A stretch of DNA of 43,265 bases, taken from an uncultured Bacilli bacterium (GTDB lineage: Bacteria > Bacillota_I > Bacilli_A > RF39 > UBA660). The stretch spans positions 1-43,265 of the forward strand of contig CAJUIY010000010.1 in assembly GCA_910586865.1 (NCBI GenBank). Direction: 5' to 3'. The notes below the pieces were generated by a model. It was not told the origin of the DNA. It searched no databases and saw only the letters and a list, made by a program, of their open reading frames with translations. The position numbers were made by a program, and so were the translations under genes. How positions within the stretch are numbered: position 1 is the first letter of the stretch; every line of letters starts with the position of its first letter. This document shows, piece by piece, positions 24,539-32,449 of this stretch.

Positions 24539-25357
24539 TTATTTCTTTTTACTTTTTGTTTTTACTTTATTCTCCTCTATTACTTGATAAGAGCCATCAT
24601 CGGCATATTTTCGATATTCAATCTCACCATCTACTTGTATAGCTACTGTGTTATAAACTCTAATATTAATATCATCCCAAGCATCTACTCCATGTGGTTC
24701 TACCTCATTAGGACCTTGCACAAGTAAACCAAAGATAGAAGAAATTTTATTTGCATAAACACCCTTTTCTAAGTAATCCGATTCTTCATATCTTTCTTGT
24801 TCAATTGCTCCAGAACTACTATATCCTGAAAGTCCAAAAAAAGTTCCCTGAATAAAATCTTTATCTTGACCTTCAATACTATTCGTTGTATATAATTTTA
24901 CTTCATCTGAGATAGGAAATCCCATAATCATTGGACTATGAGTTCGGTCATCCATCGTATCTTGTGTAATACCATCCATTTTTTTCTGAGTTGCTACTAT
25001 TGATGTATCCATATGAATATTATCAACCCATACTTTTGTATCTTCAGGTAATCCAACTGTATTAATCGTTAGCATAATCTTTTTATCGGATGTGATTGTC
25101 CATTTTTTGTTCTCTCCTAACTCAACACAATCATATTTTACTCTTAATTTAAAGTCTTCTCCTGGTACTTCAAGTTCCTTTGTAAACCCACTAATAATGT
25201 CTTCTTCTTTATTACTATCAATCGTATCTACAACATTTTCTGTTGCTAGTTCTGTTTCTGTACTGCAACGATTAGTAGAAGCAGCTAAAAATGCTGATAA
25301 TGCTACTAATTTAAATGGCTTCATTGTCAATATACTATTGGTTATATTTAATTTCAT
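24539..25357 (-). CDS. Unknown exported-like protein
   Basis: About 272 residues, not recognised. An N-terminal hydrophobic stretch (FKLVALSAFLAAS, about 15-28) follows basic residues and looks like a signal sequence. A Cys shortly after (NRCSTE) is not preceded by a canonical lipobox, so lipoprotein status is doubtful. The body is beta-rich and acidic, with MIMGFPISDEVKLYTT and FFGLSGYSSSG; it ends in a lysine-rich tail. The frame opens 5 codons earlier at a TTG; the ATG at 25357 follows GGAGGGAAGTAAG. It has its own promoter and terminator and is divergent from the surface-protein pseudogene, so both may be an acquired surface locus. Confidence 0.6.
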   Translation of the reverse strand: MKLNITNSILTMKPFKLVALSAFLAASTNRCSTETELATENVVDTIDSNKEEDIISGFTKELEVPGEDFKLRVKYDCVELGENKKWTITSDKKIMLTINTVGLPEDTKVWVDNIHMDTSIVATQKKMDGITQDTMDDRTHSPMIMGFPISDEVKLYTTNSIEGQDKDFIQGTFFGLSGYSSSGAIEQERYEESDYLEKGVYANKISSIFGLLVQGPNEVEPHGVDAWDDINIRVYNTVAIQVDGEIEYRKYADDGSYQVIEENKVKTKSKKK

Positions 25358-25381
25358 CTTACTTCCCTCCAAATTTATTTT

Positions 25382-25409
25382 ATTTTAACATACTTTTATT
25401 AAATATCAA
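25382..25409 (-). promoter_or_regulatory. Promoter of the exported unknown protein
   Basis: Minus strand TTGATA (25409-25404), 16 nt, TAAAAT (25387-25382), with TG one base before the -10. The rest of the divergent gap to 25610 shows no further gene. Confidence 0.55.
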
Positions 25410-25610
25410 TACCTAGAATAATTTTTATTATCATTTGTGATAAAAAATAAAAAGAGAAAAGCTTGTCTAAATTATATTATTATATCAACAAGTCGATAAA
25501 AATTTGATAGAAACTAAAATGACAGTGTACTAATTTCTTTATTACTAATTTTAAAATATTTTATAATCTAGAGCTACTGTTACGAAGATTAAAATAATTT
25601 TTTCGTTATA

Positions 25611-25639
25611 TTTAAAAATAAAAATTTATATGATATACT
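25611..25639 (+). promoter_or_regulatory. Promoter of the surface-protein pseudogene
   Basis: TTTAAA (25611-25616), 17 nt, TATACT (25634-25639) with TG one base before the -10. AGAGGTG and the ATG at 25665 follow. Confidence 0.6.
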
Positions 25640-25664
25640 GATACTAATATAGAGGTGTCTATTT

Positions 25665-26979
25665 ATGAAAAAAATTTTAACCCAACATAACATATTAATA
25701 AAAAATGGAAAAATAGCAATATTTTTACTAATTCTTATCCTATTAATTGCATATAGTTATTCATTTTTTAGAATTAAACTATTGGGGAATGATTAATATA
25801 TTATTAAATCTGGAAGTTTAAAAGTAAAACTTGATGATATGCTTAGTGATGGAATTTTACTAAAGAATGCCATTCCCACTTCGGATTCAAATGGATTAAA
25901 AACCCAAGCCTACACTTTTACTCTAGAGAATGAATCTACTAAAAGCGTAAAATATAAAATATACTTAGATGATATAGCATTAGAGGAAAATAAGGTTCGA
26001 CTTCCTGATAAGTATATAAAATATAGTATCACTAAAAATGAAGACACCACAACAAACTTGTTAAATACAATAGGAGAAAATCCAAATCGTATTTTAGATG
26101 AAGATACTTTAGATGGAAAAACAAAAAATCACTATACTTTAAGAATATGGATGGATAAAACAGCAGATATGAGTGTAATGGGAAATGTCTTTTATGCAAA
26201 AATAAGAGCAGTGGCAGAACAGAAAAAATATAATACTACTTACACAAATAAAAAACATCAAAGAAGCTTATAGGTATGATCCAATAAATTGTGTAACAGG
26301 GGAAGAATAAACTTGCCAAGTTATCTATTCTATTAATCAAAATACAACTTTAGTGCCTGGAACTATTATTAAATATGCGGTTAACAATCAGAAAACAAAA
26401 TATTTTCATGTACTACACGATGATGGAGAAACAATAACTATGCAACAAAGAGAAAATACAATCTATAATACCATTTGGAACTCTGATAATGATAACAAAA
26501 GGGGACCTCTAATCGCTTTAGAAAAATTAGAAGAGGCAACAAACTACTGGGATAATGTGATTAATCAAGACTATAACATGGGTACTACAAAATTTGGTAC
26601 AGCAGATAATGGATTTAGTGGTTGTAAAGAACATAATGTATGTAATTATAACCACTATACAATACAAAAGAATAATGTAAAAGCAAGAATGATAACCATT
26701 CAAGAAACGGCAGCATTAAATTGTACAACCTCAAATAAAAGCTGCCCAAACTGGATGAATAATTATCTATTCTACTCCACATCCTCTGGAGGAACAGAAA
26801 ATGATAATTATGGAACAGATGGCAAATCACGTAACTATGGATATTGGACTATGTCAACTCTGGTTGATGGATCAACTACACGTGCTTGGGTTGTGCGTAA
26901 TTATGGTCTTGTGGTTAGTAGCCATGTTACTACCTATACTAACTCTGGTGCACGTGCTGTAGTTGTAATTTCTAAATAA
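25665..26979 (+). pseudogene. Large surface protein gene broken by two stops and a frameshift
   Basis: A gene of about 437 codons with intact promoter, ribosome binding site (AGAGGTG) and terminator but three lesions. The ATG at 25665 encodes a signal/membrane segment (IAIFLLILILLIAYSYSFF) and stops at TAA 25794-25796. The same frame continues as YIIKSGSLKVKLDDML through a TasA/camelysin-like beta domain to 26273. There the frame shifts: KKHQRSL-stop versus EAYRYDPINCVTGEE, which meets a second TAA at 26308-26310. It then continues as TCQVIYSINQ, PGTIIKYAVNNQ and a C-terminal domain (ARMITIQETAALNC to GARAVVVISK) resembling DUF6273/FISUMP-like surface modules. Two pieces, 25839-26273 and 26353-26979, look like separate genes only because of these breaks. 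Confidence 0.75.
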
Positions 26980-26990
26980 ACTATTAAATT

Positions 26991-27015
26991 AAAGATGGCC
27001 TTATGCCATCTTTTT
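26991..27015 (+). terminator. Terminator of the surface-protein pseudogene
   Basis: AAAGATGGC (26991-26999), 5-nt loop, GCCATCTTT (27005-27013) and further T. Perfect 9-bp GC-containing stem. Confidence 0.88.
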
Positions 27016-27021
27016 CCTATA

Positions 27022-27045
27022 TAAAAAAGACTAGTAATTAGTCCT
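27022..27045 (-). terminator. Terminator of the rpsF-ssb-rpsR operon
   Basis: Minus strand AGGACTA (27045-27039) pairs with TAGTCTT (27033-27027, one G-U) around ATTAC, followed by a T-run. It directly follows the rpsR stop. Confidence 0.7.
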
Positions 27046-27260
27046 TATTTTGTAAATGGTAATAATGCAATTGCACGTGCTCTTTTAATCTCTCTAGCGA
27101 TTATTCTTTGGTGGTGTGCACAGTTACCAGTAACACGTCTTGGTAAAATTTTTCCTTTTTCATTAATATACTTTCTTAATATTTCAGGATCTTTATAATT
27201 TACTGTTTTACCAGTACACATCATACATACTTTTCTTTTTTTACGATAAAATTCTGCCAC
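27045..27260 (-). CDS. rpsR: 30S ribosomal protein S18
   Basis: 71 residues. Basic S18 core with the family stretches YKDPEILRKYI, ILPRRVTGNCAHHQR and AREIKRARAIALLPF. Cysteines in the N-terminal KVCMMCTGK are of the zinc-binding C+ type. The frame runs 13 codons further upstream, into the ssb end, but the GTG at 27260 lies 7 nt after AGGAGG and gives MAEFYRKKRK, so it is the start. S18 pairs with S6 from the same operon. Confidence 0.95.
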   Translation of the reverse strand: MAEFYRKKRKVCMMCTGKTVNYKDPEILRKYINEKGKILPRRVTGNCAHHQRIIAREIKRARAIALLPFTK

Positions 27261-27276
27261 TATTTTTCCTCCTTTA

Positions 27277-27756
27277 CTAGAATGGTAATTCGTCATCACT
27301 TATTTCGATACTAGATCCAAAATCTGCGAATGGATTACTGTCTACATTCGTTCCTTGTTTTTCGTTTGAAAAATCATATGGAGTTGGTTCTTGATTAGGC
27401 GTAAAACCACTACTATTATTATTAGAATTCGTATTAGAACCTTTCGTTCCTAAAAATTCAACATTATCTGCAACTACTTCTGTTACATATCGTTTCTTTC
27501 CGTCTTCTCCATCATATGACCTAGTTTGAATTCTTCCATCAATTGCCACTTGACTACCTTGTGATAGATAATTCTTTACATTTTCTGCTTGTTTTCTCCA
27601 AACTACTATATTAATAAAGTCTGCTTCTCTTTCTCCAGCTTGATTGGTAAAATTCCTATTTACTGCTAAAGAAAAGGATGCCACAGGAATATTACTTCCA
27701 GTATACCTTAATTCTGGATCTCTTGTTAATCTTCCGATTAAAAATACTTTGTTCAT
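27277..27756 (-). CDS. ssb: Single-stranded DNA-binding protein
   Basis: 159 residues: N-terminal OB-fold (MNKVFLIGRLTRDPELRYT to about 105), a Gln/Asn/Ser-rich flexible linker, and the conserved acidic tip DDELPF that recruits repair and replication partners. Acts at replication forks. Start follows AGAGGTATTTGTC, 19 nt after rpsF. rpsF-ssb-rpsR is the standard operon. Confidence 0.97.
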   Translation of the reverse strand: MNKVFLIGRLTRDPELRYTGSNIPVASFSLAVNRNFTNQAGEREADFINIVVWRKQAENVKNYLSQGSQVAIDGRIQTRSYDGEDGKKRYVTEVVADNVEFLGTKGSNTNSNNNSSGFTPNQEPTPYDFSNEKQGTNVDSNPFADFGSSIEISDDELPF

Positions 27757-27775
27757 GACAAATACCTCTTTCTTA

Positions 27776-28063
27776 TTAATCTTCTACTTTTACTACTAAA
27801 TGACGTAAAACACTTTCGTTTATGCCAACGATACGATTAAACTCATCTATAGCTTTTGTTTCTGCTTCCACTATAAATAAGAAATAATATCCTGTTTTAT
27901 ACTTTTTGATTTCATATGCTAAATCTTTTTGACCTAATTTTTTTTCTTCTATCATTTTAGCACCATTATCTGTTAAAACCTTCTTTAAAGTATCTACTGT
28001 TTGGTTAATAGTAGATTCCTCCATATCTGATTTTACGATAAACATGATTTCATATTTGTTCAT
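27776..28063 (-). CDS. rpsF: 30S ribosomal protein S6
   Basis: 95 residues with the S6 ferredoxin-like fold: NKYEIMFIVKSD start, KKLGQKDLAYEIKKYKTGYYF in the middle and the terminal ESVLRHLVVKVED. Strong ribosome binding site AAAGGAGGTG. First gene of its operon, behind a promoter at 28130-28158 and a leader with two hairpins. Confidence 0.96.
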   Translation of the reverse strand: MNKYEIMFIVKSDMEESTINQTVDTLKKVLTDNGAKMIEEKKLGQKDLAYEIKKYKTGYYFLFIVEAETKAIDEFNRIVGINESVLRHLVVKVED

Positions 28064-28089
28064 CTTCTACACCTCCTTTTGGACTAATG

Positions 28090-28123
28090 ACTCATTTTTG
28101 AGTAAGGAGTATTTTCAATACTC
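28090..28123 (-). promoter_or_regulatory. Two hairpins in the rpsF leader
   Basis: GAGTATT/AATACTC with a 3-nt loop (28107-28123) and ACTCA/TGAGT with a 4-nt loop (28090-28103), both between promoter and rpsF ribosome binding site. rpsF leaders in many bacteria bind the S6:S18 complex for feedback control; the position fits, but I could not confirm the conserved binding motif. Confidence 0.4.
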
Positions 28124-28129
28124 GTATGT

Positions 28130-28158
28130 ATTATATCAAATTATAGTATCTTTGTAAA
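28130..28158 (-). promoter_or_regulatory. sigma-A promoter of rpsF-ssb-rpsR
   Basis: Minus strand TTTACA (28158-28153), 17 nt, TATAAT (28135-28130), with extended -10 TGATATAAT. It starts at the stop codon of the preceding gene. Confidence 0.8.
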
Positions 28159-28749
28159 TTACTTTTTCATCTTAACTTTTATATTAAATTTTTTTCTGGC
28201 ATCTTCCAACCTATGATGCATATCATAATACTTTATAGGACTTTGTGTATAAAGAGCAACTTGGTATAATAATTCAAAGTTTTCAGCTGTTGACATGATA
28301 TTTATTTCTTCTAAACTTTGATATTTCAAAGGATTTTTTTCTTTTCTTTCTCTATTCCATTGGATGCTATTTAATGTATAGGTATGGAAGATTTCAAAAA
28401 GATAAGTATTATTTTTTAGATTTTTTATAGAAATAGAATCTACTGAAACTTCTTTATCATATTTTTCACCAAGATAATAAGAAGAATTTTCTATTAAGGA
28501 AAGACTGATATCGAAAGCTATTTCATCGTTTTGTTCTGTTTCTTCTACTATTTTACATTTTAAAATTGCACTCATTACGCATGCTGCCTTCTTAAAGGTA
28601 TCTAAGTTACCTATTACATACTCCTGAAACCAAGCACAATTTTTTAAATATTCTTGATATATTTCTATTGTTTTTTTATCCGTTGAATTTAAACCATATC
28701 GTTTTAAATATTTTAATAATTCTTTTCTTATAGAATCATAATTACTCAT
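28159..28749 (-). CDS. Unknown protein downstream of ychF
   Basis: 196 residues, not recognised. Soluble, mostly helical, acidic in the middle. It has a YLKRYGLNSTDKK N-terminus, a Cys-containing FKKAACVMSAILKCK segment, the aromatic stretch FEIFHTYTLNSIQWNRE, and a C-terminus MHHRLEDARKKFNIKV. It begins 8 nt after the ychF stop with a weak ribosome binding site and is probably translated from the ychF transcript. It stands where Bacillus has no gene between engD/ychF and rpsF. Confidence 0.55.
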   Translation of the reverse strand: MSNYDSIRKELLKYLKRYGLNSTDKKTIEIYQEYLKNCAWFQEYVIGNLDTFKKAACVMSAILKCKIVEETEQNDEIAFDISLSLIENSSYYLGEKYDKEVSVDSISIKNLKNNTYLFEIFHTYTLNSIQWNRERKEKNPLKYQSLEEINIMSTAENFELLYQVALYTQSPIKYYDMHHRLEDARKKFNIKVKMKK

Positions 28750-28757
28750 AAGTTCGC

Positions 28758-29858
28758 CTACACATTAAACCGAAAATGGCAAATATCTCCATCTTGCATT
28801 AGATAATCTTTTCCTTCTAATCTTGCTTTTCCAGCTTCCTTTACTTTTAATTCTGAACCATATTCTATCAAATCACTATATGACATTACTTCTGCCCGTA
28901 TGAATCCTTTTTCAAAATCTGTATGAATAATACCTGCACACTCCTTGGCATTCATTCCTTTTTTAAAAGTCCAAGCTCTTACTTCATCTTTTCCTACCGT
29001 AAAATAAGTTGCCAAACCTAGTTTGTCATAAGTAGCTGTTATTAATTGATCAAGACCTGAGGTGGATAACCCCAATGCTTCTAGCATTTCTTGTTTTTCT
29101 TCCTTATCTAATTCACTTAAATCTTCTTCTACTTTAGCACATAAACTAACTACTTGTGAATTTTCTTTTTTCGCATAATCTTTTACTAATTTTACATACT
29201 CATTATCTTCTTTTTCTAACTCATCCTCATTAATATTAGCTAAATAAATAATTGGTTTTATGGTTAGAAAACTATAGGACTTTAACACTTTTTTTTCATC
29301 CTCTTGAAAGTCAACTTGTCTTAATGGAATATTTTTTTCTAAAGTGGCCTTCGCCTTTTCTAATGCTTCTACTTCTAATAAAGTGTCTTTATCTTTTGTC
29401 GTTCTAGCTTTTTTCTTTATTTTCTCTAACCGATTATTAATAATATCTAAATCGGATATCGCTAATTCTAGGTTAATGGTTTCAATATCTCTAATTGGAT
29501 CAATGGTTCCATCTACATGAATAATTTTAGAATTATCAAAACATCTCACTACTTCCACAATAGCATCTACTTCTCTAATATGGGATAAAAATTTATTACC
29601 TAAACCTTCTCCTTTACTTGCCCCTTTAACTAGACCTGCAATATCAGTAAATTCATAAGCAGTTGGAATAAAACGATTTGGTTCATACATTTCCTTTAAT
29701 TTATCCATTCTAGAATCTGGTACATTAACAATACCGACATTGGGTTCAATCGTTGCAAATGGATAATTTTCTGCTAATATTTTTTGATTTGTTATCGCAT
29801 TAAATAAAGTTGACTTTCCTACATTTGGAAGCCCTACAATTCCTGCAGTTAAACTCAT
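28758..29858 (-). CDS. ychF: Ribosome-associated ATPase YchF/OLA1
   Basis: Obg-family P-loop protein, unusual in preferring ATP, that associates with ribosomes and affects stress responses. 366 residues. G1 is GLPNVGKSTLFNAIT (about 8-22), G3 lies in DIAGLVKGASKGEGLGNKFL, a coiled coil is inserted in the middle, and the C-terminal TGS-like domain includes TYFTVGKDEVRAWTF and ends LMQDGDICHFRFNV. Start follows AGAGGTCATAAT. Conserved position before rpsF, but with foreign genes inserted upstream. Confidence 0.95.
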   Translation of the reverse strand: MSLTAGIVGLPNVGKSTLFNAITNQKILAENYPFATIEPNVGIVNVPDSRMDKLKEMYEPNRFIPTAYEFTDIAGLVKGASKGEGLGNKFLSHIREVDAIVEVVRCFDNSKIIHVDGTIDPIRDIETINLELAISDLDIINNRLEKIKKKARTTKDKDTLLEVEALEKAKATLEKNIPLRQVDFQEDEKKVLKSYSFLTIKPIIYLANINEDELEKEDNEYVKLVKDYAKKENSQVVSLCAKVEEDLSELDKEEKQEMLEALGLSTSGLDQLITATYDKLGLATYFTVGKDEVRAWTFKKGMNAKECAGIIHTDFEKGFIRAEVMSYSDLIEYGSELKVKEAGKARLEGKDYLMQDGDICHFRFNV

Positions 29859-29876
29859 ATTATGACCTCTTTTCTT

Positions 29877-30506
29877 TTATAAATTATTTAAATAACTATA
29901 TAGTGGAGACTTTAAAAATTTTTGAAAGCTCTCACAATCTTTTCTAATTTCTTGTTCTGCCTTTTTTTTGCGTTCTTCTTTTATGATAGAATAATCCACA
30001 AATACTGGTTTTATTAATTTATTATCCATACTCAGTTTTTGGAATGGTTCTTTTGGTGTATAGGTTAATTTACATCTACAACTACTTTTAAATCCATGAT
30101 TTTGAAAATATCGAAAAGATTCATTTATGCATTCTAATTCTACATAGCAATAATCTCTTCGTGCTAATTCTTTTACAATATCCAACAATAAAGTCCCATG
30201 TCCTTGCCTTCTTCTTTCTTTTTTTATCGCAATTGATCCAATATGATATTGATTTCTATGTGGTCTAGATACTGTTACATAACCTATGAATTCTCTCTTA
30301 AATTCTAAAATGATAACCTCTTCATCTATGATTTCATTATCAATAACAGATTCTAAGAATCTCTTGGTTTCATATAAAGAAGGTTTTTAATCTTTATTTA
30401 TCCCAATACAGCCAAAATCTTCTTCATCGAATAATTGTAGATAATTCTGACAATCCATCTTTTCAATTGTTCTTACCATTATATTACTATCTTGATATAT
30501 TATCAT
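29877..30506 (-). pseudogene. GNAT acetyltransferase with an in-frame TAA at codon 40
   Basis: From ATG 30506, behind AAGGTGATATAA, the frame reads 39 codons (ending CIGINKD) to TAA at 30389-30387. It then goes on uninterrupted as KPSLYETKRFLES for 169 more codons to 29877. The rest is a clear GNAT N-acetyltransferase: REFIGYVTVSRPH, the acetyl-CoA motif GSIAIKKERRRQGHGTLLL, and the VELECINESFRYFQNHGF block, followed by a longer basic tail. No good internal start follows the TAA, so the protein is probably not made whole. It is 11 nt after the radical SAM gene and 18 nt before ychF, in one apparent transcript. Confidence 0.72.
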
Positions 30507-30517
30507 TTATATCACCT

Positions 30518-31318
30518 TTATTTTTTCATTTTTACATATTGAATTGCTGGCATACTATGTTGAAAAAAAGGAAGACTATATTTATTACATAAATTTTCTA
30601 TTTTTATTAATTCTTCTGATACATCAACATATTGAACTTGTATATTATTTTCCAAACATTCCATTAAAGGTGCTTTTTCAGACTTATAATCTCTTGGAAA
30701 ACCTTTTAATCTTTTTTTAATGTGATTATCAACTACAATTCCACTTGATAATACAACTGTGGAATAATTTTTACATCTATCTATAATTTCTAATGCTTCA
30801 TCAATTGGAATAAATTCATTAGGACACAATGGTTTAACAGTTAGAAATGTGTCTATCCCATTCGCATAGACTTCTGATAAAAATTCCATTCTTTGTTGTG
30901 GTGTTGGAATCATTGGATTACTTTCTAACTTTTTATAAGATTCTAATGCTGGAATCGAAACACAGAAGAATAAATCTTTACCTTCATTTTTCATTTTAGA
31001 ATTAAGTTTTGATAATCGACTTACCTCTTCCTTATTAAAAACATTTCTAGTAGTCATTAAAATATCACAATGATATGCTTCAAATAGTTTTTCACTAAGT
31101 TCTAATCCCTGAGCTGGATTAAGAAAGTTTTCTTTATGTCCTGAAATATAAATAACATCTAGATTTTTTCCATCTAAACGATTAACTATTTTAGAAATAT
31201 TATCTTCACCCATTGTCTGATAATTTGGAGTGAAAGTATAACAATGTAAACAAGCATATGGGCATTTCCCTGAAAAAGATGCGAATTCTCTTTTATATAA
31301 ATCATTATTTGTACTCAT
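30518..31318 (-). CDS. Radical SAM protein of unknown substrate
   Basis: About 266 residues. The 4Fe-4S cluster motif is C19-x3-C23-x2-C26 (GKCPYACLHCYTF), followed by a TIM-barrel-like body with DVIYISGHKENF, DILMTTRNVF, FFCVSIPAL and FLTVKPLCPNEF. There is no SPASM-type Cys cluster at the C-terminus, though single Cys residues occur. The reaction cannot be told. Start chosen at the ATG 31318 after AAAGGGGCGAGAAT; the frame opens 7 codons earlier. It lies downstream of a Gfo/Idh/MocA oxidoreductase and upstream of the GNAT pseudogene, probably cotranscribed, suggesting a small biosynthetic or modification cassette. Confidence 0.75.
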   Translation of the reverse strand: MSTNNDLYKREFASFSGKCPYACLHCYTFTPNYQTMGEDNISKIVNRLDGKNLDVIYISGHKENFLNPAQGLELSEKLFEAYHCDILMTTRNVFNKEEVSRLSKLNSKMKNEGKDLFFCVSIPALESYKKLESNPMIPTPQQRMEFLSEVYANGIDTFLTVKPLCPNEFIPIDEALEIIDRCKNYSTVVLSSGIVVDNHIKKRLKGFPRDYKSEKAPLMECLENNIQVQYVDVSEELIKIENLCNKYSLPFFQHSMPAIQYVKMKK

Positions 31319-31390
31319 ATTCTCGCCCCTTTCTTTCATAGTTTCCTATTATAAACTTTTAATAATAATTTGTAAAGTATGGCTTTTATT

Positions 31391-32353
31391 TTATAAATCA
31401 TTTAAAGAATCTAGTATTAAATCAATTAATTCCATAGTAGCAACATTATCTTTATCAAAAGTACTATCTTCCATAAAGCTCTTCATTTCTCCAATATATC
31501 CATGTAAATATAAATCTTGAACTCCACCTGATGCACTTGTTAAATAAGGCTTTATAGTAATTTCTTCTTCATCTAATGTTTGCCATCGATTACTTCTTGT
31601 AATATTTTGATCGAAATGATAATGTACTTCTCTTACACCATCATTATAAATATATCCATTTTCACCTGTTATTGTAATTTGTTCTCTTTTTCCTTTCCAA
31701 GAAGTTAATCCTACAAAGTTAACATTTCCAACGATTCCATTTTTAAATTTAATAATAGAAGTTAAACTAACATTATTATCTACAGAACTAGAGAATGATT
31801 TTACTTCTTCTACTTCTCCAAATAACCATAGTAGTAAATTAACAAAATGGATTCCACCTTTTTTAAGATAAATTTCATTATCCCAACCAACTCTACCAGA
31901 AGTAATATAAAATTCTGCATTAAATTGTTTTACTTTACCAAATTTAGAATAATTCATTATCTCTTTCATTTTTATATAGCATGGACTAAACTTTTTCATA
32001 AATCCGACCATAACTTGACAATTTTTAGAATTAGCAAGTTCTTCTAACTCTTTTGCATCCATAGGATTCATTCCCATTGGCTTTTCTACAAATAATTTTT
32101 CTATACCAAAATTCAAACAATCTTTAGCAATTCTATATTGATTTTCTGCTGTTTTACATATCAATACCATATTAGGATGTTCTTTCTCTAACATTTCTTT
32201 ATAGTCAGAATAACTTTGAATACCATCAAATTTCTCATTATCCTTTAAGTATTCACTAGAAATTGCGTCAATAGAAACACTCAATTCTTTTAACGATGGA
32301 ATAATATTTTTTGTAGCATGAACTCCATTCCCTATGATACAAATTTTATTCAT
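31391..32353 (-). CDS. Gfo/Idh/MocA-family NAD(P)-dependent oxidoreductase
   Basis: 320 residues: N-terminal Rossmann fold with ICIIGNGVHATKNI and the family motif VEKPMG (about 92-97), then the alpha/beta substrate domain with KKGGIHFVNLLLWLFGEVEEV, corresponding to the GxHxxD active-site motif in which the usual Asp reads Asn. Members oxidise or reduce sugars, inositols and related alcohols; the substrate is unknown. Start follows AAGAGGATAAATATT. First gene of the cassette with its own extended -10 promoter. Confidence 0.85.
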   Translation of the reverse strand: MNKICIIGNGVHATKNIIPSLKELSVSIDAISSEYLKDNEKFDGIQSYSDYKEMLEKEHPNMVLICKTAENQYRIAKDCLNFGIEKLFVEKPMGMNPMDAKELEELANSKNCQVMVGFMKKFSPCYIKMKEIMNYSKFGKVKQFNAEFYITSGRVGWDNEIYLKKGGIHFVNLLLWLFGEVEEVKSFSSSVDNNVSLTSIIKFKNGIVGNVNFVGLTSWKGKREQITITGENGYIYNDGVREVHYHFDQNITRSNRWQTLDEEEITIKPYLTSASGGVQDLYLHGYIGEMKSFMEDSTFDKDNVATMELIDLILDSLNDL

Positions 32354-32385
32354 AATATTTATCCTCTTTTCTCTATAACAATTTT

Positions 32386-32394
32386 ATTATATCA
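32386..32394 (-). promoter_or_regulatory. Extended -10 promoter of the Gfo/Idh-radical SAM cassette
   Basis: Minus strand TGATATAAT (32394-32386), about 33 nt upstream of the start codon, with an A-rich region but no clear -35. It lies just after the terminator of the transporter gene, so the cassette begins a new transcript. Confidence 0.55.
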
Positions 32395-32426
32395 TATTTT
32401 CCATTATTTTTCTTTTTTTAATCTAC

Positions 32427-32449
32427 CAAAAAACACCTACTAAGGTGTT
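32427..32449 (-). terminator. Terminator of the AbgT-type transporter gene
   Basis: Minus strand AACACCT (32449-32443), 4-nt loop, AGGTGTT (32438-32432) and a run of T. The stop codon is in the stem base. Confidence 0.85.

Noticed and set aside
26353..26979. Stand-alone surface protein starting at 26353.
   Set aside because: No ribosome binding site at that start, and the frame continues upstream through a TAA into the rest of the larger gene.
26850..26979. Diversity-generating retroelement target at the end of the surface pseudogene.
   Set aside because: No reverse transcriptase, template repeat or adenine-biased variable region was seen in the window.
29877..30188. Separate small protein of 103 residues.
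   Set aside because: It is the C-terminal half of the GNAT acetyltransferase whose frame continues upstream to 30506.
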